Assembly (NCBI RefSeq): GCF_001642575.1
Contig: NZ_LXNG01000012.1
Span: 1 to 64,000 of the forward strand
Reading direction: 5' to 3'
Source of the DNA: Xanthomonas floridensis
GTDB lineage: Bacteria > Pseudomonadota > Gammaproteobacteria > Xanthomonadales > Xanthomonadaceae
Length of the DNA: 64,000 nt
Under the pieces are notes generated by a model. The model made no database searches, was not told where the DNA came from, and saw only the letters and a list, made by a program, of their open reading frames with translations. Below, in pieces: positions 56,871-64,000 of the stretch; positions within the stretch are counted from its first letter, which is position 1; each line of letters begins with the position of its first letter. The position numbers were made by a program, and so were the translations under genes.

Positions 56871-57904
56871 CACCGGCCACCCGTGCGGTCATCGGCCGCT
56901 GGGCATTGCGCGTGGCGCTGGTGCTGGCCGCGACCTGGGGCGCATTGGCGATCTATTTCGCGCTCACCGGCAATGCGCTGGTGCGCATCGGCTGGGTGGC
57001 ATCGTGGTGTGCGATGGCGCTGGCCGCCGTGTGGGGCCTGCGCCGTGGCCGCGAAAACTGGGCCCTGGTGGGCATCTTCGGTGCGGCATTCGTGGCATTG
57101 GCGGTGTCGTGGGGGCTCATGCAGCCCAGCCAGGACCGCGACTGGGCCGACGATGTCGCCCAGCGTCTGCGCCCGGAGGTGCACGGCAACAGCGTGACCC
57201 TGCACAACGTGCGCAACTTCGACTGGCATAGCGAAACCAAGTACGTTCCGCGCTGGGAAACCCGCCAGTACGATCTGGATCGGCTGGTCAGCGCCGACCT
57301 GGCCTTGTCGTACTGGATGGGCCCGGCGATCGCGCACACGCTGGTGTCGTTCGGTTTCGACGACGGTTCGCACGTGGTGTTCTCGCTGGAAATCCGCAAG
57401 GAGCGCGGCGAGTCGTTCTCGGCCGTGGGCGGCTTCTTCCGCAGTTTCGAAGAAACCCTGGTGGCCGCCGACGAGCGCGACATCCTGCGCGTGCGCACCA
57501 ACGTGCGCGGCGAGGACATGTACCTGTATCGCCTGGCGATTCCCAAGGCCGGGCTGCGCCGGATGTTCATGGGCTATGTCGGCCTGGCCAACGATCTGAA
57601 TCGCAAGCCGGCGTTCTACAACACGCTGACCAGCAACTGCACCACGATCGTGTTCGCCCTGGTACGCCAGCTGCGGCCCACCCTGCCGCTGGATCACCGC
57701 CTGCTGCTGTCCGGCTATGCCGACGAATACGCCTACGATCACCAGGGCCTGATGCCCGGCTACGATTTCGCCACGCTGAAGCAGCGCGGCCATTTCACTG
57801 CGCGTGCGATCGCCGCAGATGACGCTGCGGATTTCTCCGAGCGCATCCGTGCCGGCATGCCGCAGGCACCCGCACCAGGCGCCTCGGCGAGCGCGGCGCA
57901 GTGA
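56867..57904 (+). CDS. DUF4105 membrane protein
   Basis: 345 aa from ATG 56867. Two or three N-terminal transmembrane segments (about residues 12-35, 40-57, 66-85), then a large domain with HNVRNFDWHSETKYVPRW, FDDGSHVVFSLEIRKERGE, FYNTLTSNCTTIVF and GYADEYAYD. This is the DUF4105 domain; its conserved Cys (SNCTT) and His suggest a cysteine-hydrolase-like site, so a hydrolase role at the membrane is possible. Operon with a TetR regulator and a lipase-like lipoprotein. Confidence 0.88.
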   Translation: MTPATRAVIGRWALRVALVLAATWGALAIYFALTGNALVRIGWVASWCAMALAAVWGLRRGRENWALVGIFGAAFVALAVSWGLMQPSQDRDWADDVAQRLRPEVHGNSVTLHNVRNFDWHSETKYVPRWETRQYDLDRLVSADLALSYWMGPAIAHTLVSFGFDDGSHVVFSLEIRKERGESFSAVGGFFRSFEETLVAADERDILRVRTNVRGEDMYLYRLAIPKAGLRRMFMGYVGLANDLNRKPAFYNTLTSNCTTIVFALVRQLRPTLPLDHRLLLSGYADEYAYDHQGLMPGYDFATLKQRGHFTARAIAADDAADFSERIRAGMPQAPAPGASASAAQ

Positions 57905-59934
57905 GTGCGTACGCACGCCGGCGCGGCAGTGCTGCGCTGCTGGCGGCTGCGCTGCTGGGAGCGTGGCTGAGCGGCTGTGCCATGGTCACGGTGCAATCGC
58001 GCACCAGCGGCGACTACATCGCGCAGACGCGCGGCGATGTGCTCAGCACCGGCGCACTCAGTCAATCCGGCAGCGAGACCCTGCAGGTGGCCGGCCTGCA
58101 ACCCAAGGCCTGCCGCAAGCAGCCGCTGCCCTGCGTGCAGCAATTGGCCACGGTGGCGGGCATTGGCGACGAGCGCCGCCTGGCCACGCAAGCCGAGCTG
58201 TGGACAGCGCATGCGATCGAGCTGGGCGGCCGCAACCCGGCACAGATGAGCGACACGGCGGCGCAAGCCTGGCTGGAAGCCGCGCGGCATGCCTATGCCT
58301 ACCTGTTTTTCACTGCGCGTGCGCCCGGAGCGCGCGCCTTCGAAAACCGCCAGACCCAGGTGCGCGACTATTACAACTACGCCGTGCAACAGGTGGTCGA
58401 ACGCCTGTTCGCGCGCGCGCAACAAGCCGGCCAGATCACCCCGACACCGACCGCCGTCGGCGGTTGGCAGGTCGCCATCGACACCTCTGCGTATCGGCTG
58501 CCGGGCGGCGGCAACACACCGCGCGCGATCTTTGCGGCTTCGGCATTGCGCTTTGACGGATTACGCAGCACGTATCGACGCGACGGCTTCGGCGCCGAAC
58601 TGGTGGCCGCAGTGGACCCGCAGCTGGTCGGCGACCCGGCCGGCCTGGCCGTGCAGCAGGCTGCGGCCGCCAGCACCGCGCCCGGGCGCCCGCTGCCGAC
58701 CTTCAGCGAAATGCCGTATGCACCGGCAACGCTGCTGTTGCGCTTCGAGGGCTACAGCCTGGATGCGGTACTGCGCACCGATCTGGTGACGGTGGTGCCG
58801 TACGACCCGTACCGCCAGAACGAAGTGGTGCTGCACGGCCAGCGCGTGCCGCTCGCGGCCAACTTCACTGCGGCCTACGGGCTATGGCTGGCCAGGTCGG
58901 GCTTTGCCGCGCAGTCGTTGCGGTCCATGCTGGGCAGCGCACATGGCATCGATCGCCCGCATCTGTACCTGATGCAGCCCTACGACCCCAACCGGCGCGT
59001 GCTGCTGATGCTGCACGGGCTGGCCAGCAGCCCGGAGGCCTGGGTCAATGTGGCCAACGAGGTGATGGGCGATGAAACCCTGCGCCAGCATTATCAAATC
59101 TGGCAGGTGTATTACCCGACCAACGCGCCGATTGCGGTCAATCGTGCGCAGATCCAGGCGCTGGTGGAGCGCAGCCTGCAGCACTTCGACCCCGCCGGCA
59201 CCGCCCCCGCCTCGCACGGCATGGTGTTGATCGGCCACAGCATGGGCGGGGTGATCGGACGCCTGCTGGTGTCTTCGTCCGGAGAGCACCTCTGGAATGC
59301 GCTGCTGCAGGACTATCGGCTGGAAGGCGAACGCGGTGCGCGCGTGCGCGCCAAACTGGCGCCCTTGCTGCATTTCTCGCCGATGCCGCAGATCGACCGC
59401 GCCATCTTCATCGCTGCGCCGCATCGCGGCACACCGCTGGCCGAGGGCGGGTTGGGGCGCTTCGTCGGCCGCATGGTGCGCCTGCCGATCGCCTTGCTGG
59501 ACCGGTTCAGCGATGTGCTGCAGGACCTCGCCAATAGCGAACGCCAACGGCAGGGAGGGCCGCCGCGTCGCAAGGGCCGCCTGTTGCCACCGACCAGCAT
59601 CGACAACCTGCGCGATACCGACCCGTTCGTGCGCGCCACGATGGATCTGCCGATCTCGCCGCAGGTGCGCTACCACACCATCGTCGGCCGCGAAAAACCG
59701 CAGGTACCGTTGGCCGACTCCGACGATGGCCTGGTGCCGTACCGCAGCGCACATCTGGACGGCGCCGCGTCCGAACTGGTGGTCACCTCCTGGCACAGCG
59801 TGCAGGAAACGCCGCAGGCCATCCTGGAGATCCGCCGCATCCTGCATGCGCAGTTGCAGGTCAAAGCTGGCGAGGTGCCTGCACCGATGCAATCGCCGGA
59901 GCCTGCGCCGGCCTCTGTGCCCGCGAGCTTGTGA
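57901..59934 (+). CDS. Alpha/beta hydrolase lipoprotein (lipase-like)
   Basis: 677 aa from GTG 57901, overlapping the previous stop (GTGA). Lipoprotein signal with lipobox LSGC (Cys26). The N-terminal 320 residues have no recognised domain. The C-terminal half is an alpha/beta hydrolase: VLLMLHGLASSPEAW (oxyanion), LIGHSMGGVIGRLL (Ser447), DDGLVPYRSAH, and TSWHSVQ with the probable His. Likely anchored in the envelope and acting on lipids or esters. The C-terminus is Pro/Ala-rich. Confidence 0.88.
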   Translation: MSAYARRRGSAALLAAALLGAWLSGCAMVTVQSRTSGDYIAQTRGDVLSTGALSQSGSETLQVAGLQPKACRKQPLPCVQQLATVAGIGDERRLATQAELWTAHAIELGGRNPAQMSDTAAQAWLEAARHAYAYLFFTARAPGARAFENRQTQVRDYYNYAVQQVVERLFARAQQAGQITPTPTAVGGWQVAIDTSAYRLPGGGNTPRAIFAASALRFDGLRSTYRRDGFGAELVAAVDPQLVGDPAGLAVQQAAAASTAPGRPLPTFSEMPYAPATLLLRFEGYSLDAVLRTDLVTVVPYDPYRQNEVVLHGQRVPLAANFTAAYGLWLARSGFAAQSLRSMLGSAHGIDRPHLYLMQPYDPNRRVLLMLHGLASSPEAWVNVANEVMGDETLRQHYQIWQVYYPTNAPIAVNRAQIQALVERSLQHFDPAGTAPASHGMVLIGHSMGGVIGRLLVSSSGEHLWNALLQDYRLEGERGARVRAKLAPLLHFSPMPQIDRAIFIAAPHRGTPLAEGGLGRFVGRMVRLPIALLDRFSDVLQDLANSERQRQGGPPRRKGRLLPPTSIDNLRDTDPFVRATMDLPISPQVRYHTIVGREKPQVPLADSDDGLVPYRSAHLDGAASELVVTSWHSVQETPQAILEIRRILHAQLQVKAGEVPAPMQSPEPAPASVPASL

Positions 59935-60042
59935 GTTCACCTTGCGGCCAGGGCGGGTAAATGTCCGGCCCTGTTAGCGCCGTGTTTACTTCGCTCGTGG
60001 TATCAGGCCATCTCTCGAACAGGCTCGAACAAGGAAGACGCG

Positions 60043-61239
60043 ATGCGCAAGCTGTCGGCAGTGCTGTGGGTTCCGGTGTTGTTGGTCGGTTGCGGTGGTG
60101 GCGAAGCGCCAGAGGATGCAGGCGCTGCCGGCACCGCAGCTTCCGCATCGCAGGCTGCGGTGCGCACGCCCGAGGCGCCTGCAGCGGCGGCTGACGCCGT
60201 GCCGGAATTCCCGGCCATTCCCACCATCGTGGTGCCCGACATCGTTGGGGTGACCCCGGCGCAACGCGCGCTGGAAGCCTCGCTGCAGGAGGTGCTTGAC
60301 CCGGTCGAGGGCATCAGCGTGGCGCCGGCCCGCTGCGGCACCGGTGGCACGCTGGTCAATGATGCCGGCATCACCAGCGTCGATGCCAACGGCAACCTGC
60401 TGCGCAATGGCGAGGGAGGTTTGTTCAATCTCAAGGCCGACGGCAGCGGCACCGCCAACTTCGACGGTGGCCTGATCAGCGTCAACGCCGATGGCAGCGG
60501 CACCATTAATGCCAGTGGCCAGGATGGCGACGATGCGCTGATCGATGTGCAGTCCAACGGCGGCGGTACCTACAATGGCCCGGCCGGGCTGATCAGCCTG
60601 GATGGCAAGGGCGCCGGCACCTGGAACAGCGACAAGAGCGGGCTGATCGACAATCGCGGCGATGGCAGCGGCACCTGGAATGGACCGCGCGGCCTGGTCA
60701 CCATCAATGCCGACGGGTCGGGCACCTGGAACAGCCCCGATGGCCTGGTGCAGAACCGTGGCGACGGGACCGGCACGGTGGGCACCCCGCCACGCGAGGT
60801 GCGCATGCCGCCGCTGCCCAAGGTGCCGCCGGCCGGCCGCTTCCCGCCACTGCAGAAATTCGCCCCTCCCGGTGCGCCCTGCGGCTATCTGATCACCTTG
60901 AATGACCGCATCCTGTTCGACTTCGACAAGTCCGATATCCGCCCCGATGCCGCACGCGTGCTCGACACGTTGGCCGCGGCGCTTGGCACCGTGACCCCTA
61001 AGGAAATGGAAGTGCGTGGGCACACCGATGCCAAGGGAGAGGATGCCTACAACCAGGCGCTGTCCGAACGCCGCGCCACTGCGGTGCTGGCAGCGCTGCG
61101 CGCACGCGGCGCCGCGCAGGCTGCTGGCGCCAAGGGCTACGGAGAAACGCAGCCGGTTGCCCCCAACACCGTCAACGGGCAGGACAACCCGGGCGGGCGA
61201 CAACTCAATCGACGGGTCGAGATCTTTCTTCGGACCTGA
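60043..61239 (+). CDS. OmpA-family lipoprotein with GSGTxN repeats
   Basis: 398 aa from ATG 60043. Lipobox LVGC (Cys17). An Ala/Pro-rich linker leads to seven or eight repeats of about 17-18 residues (about residues 110-245) of the form GLI-x-(V/L)-NADGSGTWN-x-P, probably a beta-rich stalk. The C-terminal OmpA domain (ILFDFDKSDIRPDAARVLD, VRGHTDAKGEDAYNQALSERR, QLNRRVEIFLRT) binds peptidoglycan. It would link the outer membrane to the wall. Its last codons are the start of a duplicated 222-bp block downstream. Confidence 0.9.
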   Translation: MRKLSAVLWVPVLLVGCGGGEAPEDAGAAGTAASASQAAVRTPEAPAAAADAVPEFPAIPTIVVPDIVGVTPAQRALEASLQEVLDPVEGISVAPARCGTGGTLVNDAGITSVDANGNLLRNGEGGLFNLKADGSGTANFDGGLISVNADGSGTINASGQDGDDALIDVQSNGGGTYNGPAGLISLDGKGAGTWNSDKSGLIDNRGDGSGTWNGPRGLVTINADGSGTWNSPDGLVQNRGDGTGTVGTPPREVRMPPLPKVPPAGRFPPLQKFAPPGAPCGYLITLNDRILFDFDKSDIRPDAARVLDTLAAALGTVTPKEMEVRGHTDAKGEDAYNQALSERRATAVLAALRARGAAQAAGAKGYGETQPVAPNTVNGQDNPGGRQLNRRVEIFLRT

Positions 61240-62203
61240 GCACGCGCTGGTATCGGCATTGCGTAGCCCTGACCGGCGGCGGGGCAGCGGCGCATTGACG
61301 GGTGTGCATGCCGCAAAGATCACGAGAGCCTGCCGGGCGCGGAGGCGCGTGGACTCGCACCGCGTTTTCGTAGCAGTGGACGCCACAGCGCATCGCCGTG
61401 GCGTGCCCTGAAGGGGGAGGTTGTACGGATCATCGACTCCGAATTTTTCTTCGGACGTCATCCCGCGCTGGTTGTCTGCGCTGCGTAGTCGCTGACCGGT
61501 GGCTGGGCAGCGTCGCGTTGATGGGTGTGCATGTCGCAAAGATCAGGAAAGCCTGATGGGTGTGGATGCACGTGGACGCGTGCCGCGCTTTCGTAGCGGT
61601 GGGGGCAGCGACGCGTCATGTCGTGCCGTGCCCGACAGGGTGCAGCGTGTCTCGCTCATCGTCTCCGGCTGCCCGCGTGCGATGGGCGATTGGCGTGCTT
61701 TGCGCCACATCCTCATCGCGAGTCGCCTCTCTCCGCGTGGAAACAAAGATAAAACAACGTTGCCTGGGATCGGGTATGGAGGCACGTGGACTCGCCGCGC
61801 TTTCGTAGCGATGGGACCAGCGACGCGTCATGTCGTGCCGTGCCCAGCAGGACGCAGCGTGTCTCGCTCGTCATCTCCGGCCGCCGGTATGCAATGGGCG
61901 ACTGGCGTGCTTTGCGCCACATCCTCATCGCGAGTCGCCTCTCCCCGCGTGGAAACAAAGATAAAACAACGTTGCCTGGGATCGGGTATGGAGGCACGTG
62001 GACTTGCCGCGCTTTCGTAGCGATGGGACCAGCGACGCGTCATGTCGTGCCGTGCCCAGCAGGGTGCAACGTGTCTCGCTCATCGTCTCCGGTCGCCCGT
62101 GTGCGATGGGCGATTGGCGTGCTTTGCGCCACATCCTCATCGCGAGTCGCCTCTCCCCGCGTGGAAAGAAAGATAAAGCAACGCTGCCAGGGATCTGGCT
62201 GGC
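61225..62203. repeat. Tandem repeats of 222 and 212 bp after the OmpA-like gene
   Basis: Two arrays merge. A block starting TTTCTTCGGAC occurs at 61225 (inside the final codons of the OmpA-like gene) and at 61446. A block starting CGCGCTTTCGTAGC occurs at 61584, 61796 and 62008, exactly 212 bp apart, with a diverged version at 61361. The three 212-bp units are almost identical over their length (GACGCGTCATGTCGTGCCGT, TGCTTTGCGCCACATCCTCA, AACAAAGATAAAACAACG); the third ends early near 62203. Open frames exist on both strands but simply repeat the unit. Confidence 0.9.
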
Positions 62204-62910
62204 AGTTGCTCGCGACAGTTGCAGCGCGCACTGCGCCGCAGGATGGGCAGCAAGACTGCAGTGACGCTCTGCGTAGAGAGGCGCGTTCGAACAACGGTGT
62301 GCATGCAGGTGTGCACCACGGGCCAACGTGGGTCGCCTGCGCAGCCAGGTCGTGATTCCGGTTTCCATGCTTCGGCGACTGTGCCGACTTATGCGTCCTG
62401 CGCATGCAGATCTCGGGGATTGCCGTGGCGTCACCGAATTGCAACAACCGCTCACCACTATGCGCGACGCCTGCTTGCAGGTGTGATGCGGTGTCGCTGC
62501 ATCGCTTTCTCGTTGCTCGTAGTGGTGCTGTCCCAGCCTCCGTGGACGGCGCGCGGCACTTTGGATGACGCATGACCGATCCTTGTTGGCTGCTGCATCG
62601 CTTCCAGAGCTTTTCTGGGCACCTGCAAGCGGGCTGTGATGCCGCCTTGCGTGTGTATCGCCTGGGCAGCGCAGGGGGGCGCAAGCGCAGTGACGTGGGG
62701 CGGGCTGCATGGCGACAGGCGGCGTTCGCTGGCGAAGGGGAATCGCCGCGGTCCGCGACTGCTCGACGCAGCGGGCGCGATGCGATGGGGATCGCGTTGC
62801 GCCCGCTGTCCCGCAGGGATCGCAACGCGCAGCCAGCGAACAGGGCAGCGCCCGGCCTGTGCGCGCCGCATTTCCGCGCGCCCGCGTCGTTCGCCACCAG
62901 CGCGGTGTGC
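62204..62910. other. Interval without a supported gene
   Basis: About 700 bases between the tandem repeats and the acid phosphatase. Several overlapping frames exist, none with a convincing start or domain. One (from ATG 62572) is in frame with the phosphatase and open throughout, so a longer N-terminus cannot be excluded, but the lipoprotein signal at 62911 argues against it. Confidence 0.4.
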
Positions 62911-64000
62911 ATGCTGATGTTGGCGGTCTCGCTGTTGGGTGGTTGCGCATCCTCGGCGCGGACTGCATCGCGCCCGCCGTTGGAGGCGCACACGCATGCC
63001 GGCGCTGGTGCCGCACCGTTGCCCGCTGCACGGTCAGCGCAGCTGGAGCGGGTGGTGGTGATCTTCCGACACGGGGTGCGTGCGCCGCTGCAGGGAGAAG
63101 CCGCCGCCGCGCGCTATGCCGATCAAGCCTGGCCGCAGTGGTCCACGCCAGCCAGCCTGCTTACCCCGCGCGGTCGCAAGGCGGTGCGATTGAGTGGCGA
63201 CTACCTGCGTCAGTGGCTGGCGCAGCAGGGCGTATTGCCGGCGGCGGGATGCCCGGCGCAGGGTGCAGTGGCGGTCTGGGCCAATACCGACCAACGCACC
63301 ATCGACAGCGGCGCACTGTTGGCCGATGCGCTGGCACCAGGCTGCGGCATCGTTGCCGGACACCGTGAGCCAGGCAGCAATGATCCGCTGTTCCGGCCGA
63401 TCGAAGCCGGCGCCGTGCCATTCGATGCCGCGGCAGCGGTGGCCGCCATCAGGCAGCAAACCGGTGGCCCTGACGCGCTATTGCAAGGCCATGCCGCCGA
63501 ACTGCAGGCCATGCGGCAGATCCTGGGCTGCACCGAGATGCCGTGCGAGTTTGCGCGAATGACGTCCACGCTGGCGCCGTCGGCCAACGGGCGTGGCCTG
63601 GCCTTGAGCGGGCCGATCGATCTGACCTCCGGTACCGGCGAAGTGCTGTTGCTGCAGTACGCCGATGGCTTGCCGCTGTCGCAGGTCGGCTGGGGCCGCG
63701 CCACACCGGAGCGCCTGGCGCAGGTCTCGCGCCTGCACGCGCTGCTGTTCGATATCTACGCACGGCCGCACTACATGGCGCAGCGCTCGGGCGCACCGTT
63801 GGCACGCCAGGTCATGCAGCGCTTCGGCGATGCGCAGGCGCCGAAGGTCTCGTTGTTTGTGGGCAGCGATACGCATATCGCTGCATTGAGCGGGTTGCTG
63901 GACGTGCATTTCCACCTGCCCGGCTACGGTGCCGATGATCCGCCACCGGGTGGTGCATTGGTGCTCGGCCTGTGGCGGGAGAGCGACGGCCGCCAGGTCG
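62911..64000 (+). CDS. Histidine-type acid phosphatase lipoprotein (partial, runs off window)
   Basis: At least 363 codons; no stop before the window ends. ATG 62911 (GTG 62905 possible) starts a lipoprotein signal MLMLAVSLLGGCASS (lipobox LGGC). VVVIFRHGVRAPL is the RHGxRxP signature of the branch 2 histidine phosphatases (AppA phytase, glucose-1-phosphatase), and LFVGSDTHIAALSGLL near the end matches the family HD/HDTN region, here as SDTH. It probably releases phosphate from sugar phosphates or phytate outside the cytoplasm. The 3' end is missing from the window. Confidence 0.85.
   Translation, partial: MLMLAVSLLGGCASSARTASRPPLEAHTHAGAGAAPLPAARSAQLERVVVIFRHGVRAPLQGEAAAARYADQAWPQWSTPASLLTPRGRKAVRLSGDYLRQWLAQQGVLPAAGCPAQGAVAVWANTDQRTIDSGALLADALAPGCGIVAGHREPGSNDPLFRPIEAGAVPFDAAAAVAAIRQQTGGPDALLQGHAAELQAMRQILGCTEMPCEFARMTSTLAPSANGRGLALSGPIDLTSGTGEVLLLQYADGLPLSQVGWGRATPERLAQVSRLHALLFDIYARPHYMAQRSGAPLARQVMQRFGDAQAPKVSLFVGSDTHIAALSGLLDVHFHLPGYGADDPPPGGALVLGLWRESDGRQV

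Noticed and set aside
61584..62203. Possible CRISPR array
   Set aside because: The 212-bp units are continuous direct repeats without unique spacers or short repeat cores, and no cas genes are near.
61499..62355. Open frames over the tandem repeat region on both strands
   Set aside because: Each frame repeats the same 70-residue unit as a consequence of the 212-bp period with shifting frames; no coding signature or start signal.
62572..62910. Extended N-terminus of the acid phosphatase from ATG 62572
   Set aside because: The frame is open, but the lipoprotein signal begins at 62911 and the upstream peptide is basic and low-complexity with no signal role.

Overview
The window is chromosomal DNA of a high-GC gammaproteobacterium, almost certainly a Xanthomonas species. 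This rests on the gene content and order around the division cluster, the many GGGAATCGGGAAT-type palindromic repeats between and inside genes, the GTAGGAGCGGGCTTGCCCGCGA-type REP elements, a secreted alpha-amylase, a sedolisin-type protease, and a probable toxin/immunity pair of the Xanthomonas antibacterial type IV secretion system. The genus call is recognition plus inference; no database search was run.

Layout. 1-1071: the right end of an IS5-family element that has cut a lysozyme-like toxin gene, next to an intact lipoprotein gene likely to be its immunity partner. 1197-7232: a FAD-linked oxidoreductase, a YdjM-like membrane protein, YraN, the LpoA-type activator of penicillin-binding proteins, RsmI, an unrecognised nuclease-like gene and the RNase P RNA. 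7233-8369: a repeat array running into the 3' end of a ccdAB toxin-antitoxin pair. 8396-9184: an NRDE protein.

9400-27186 is the dcw (division and cell wall) cluster: mraZ-rsmH-ftsL-ftsI-murE-murF-mraY-ftsW-murG-murC-ddlB-ftsQ-ftsA-ftsZ, then lpxC. Most genes overlap by 1-8 bases, which suggests translational coupling. murD is absent from its usual place between mraY and ftsW. A ten-base-period array of MraZ boxes lies just downstream of a predicted promoter in front of mraZ. Dispersed repeats sit in four places where genes meet; three of them are translated into C-terminal tails (RsmH, MurG, FtsQ), and a different repeat is translated inside MurF.

27519-36894 holds dciA (replicative helicase loader), an M23 peptidase, secA, a VOC protein, a Nudix-ThiE fusion, a DUF4124 protein, metF and a quinone oxidoreductase. 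37233-48693 is an accessory-like stretch with the S53 protease, a Gfo/Idh/MocA oxidoreductase, a histidine-phosphatase/membrane fusion, alpha-amylase and several small or unknown proteins. 48761-50359 is ahcY with its terminator, an S-adenosylhomocysteine riboswitch and a TATAAT element. 50484-64000 holds an S9 peptidase, a REP cluster, ppc, a TetR-DUF4105-lipase operon with a probable TetR operator, an OmpA-like repeat lipoprotein, a 212-bp tandem repeat array, and the start of a histidine acid phosphatase that runs off the window.

The strongest unusual signals are: (i) repeat-derived tails on essential division proteins that keep the stop/start overlaps intact; (ii) the in-frame insertion in MurF; (iii) the IS-broken T4SS-type toxin beside an intact immunity gene; (iv) a ccdB whose last codons come from a repeat; and (v) the phosphatase-membrane fusion.
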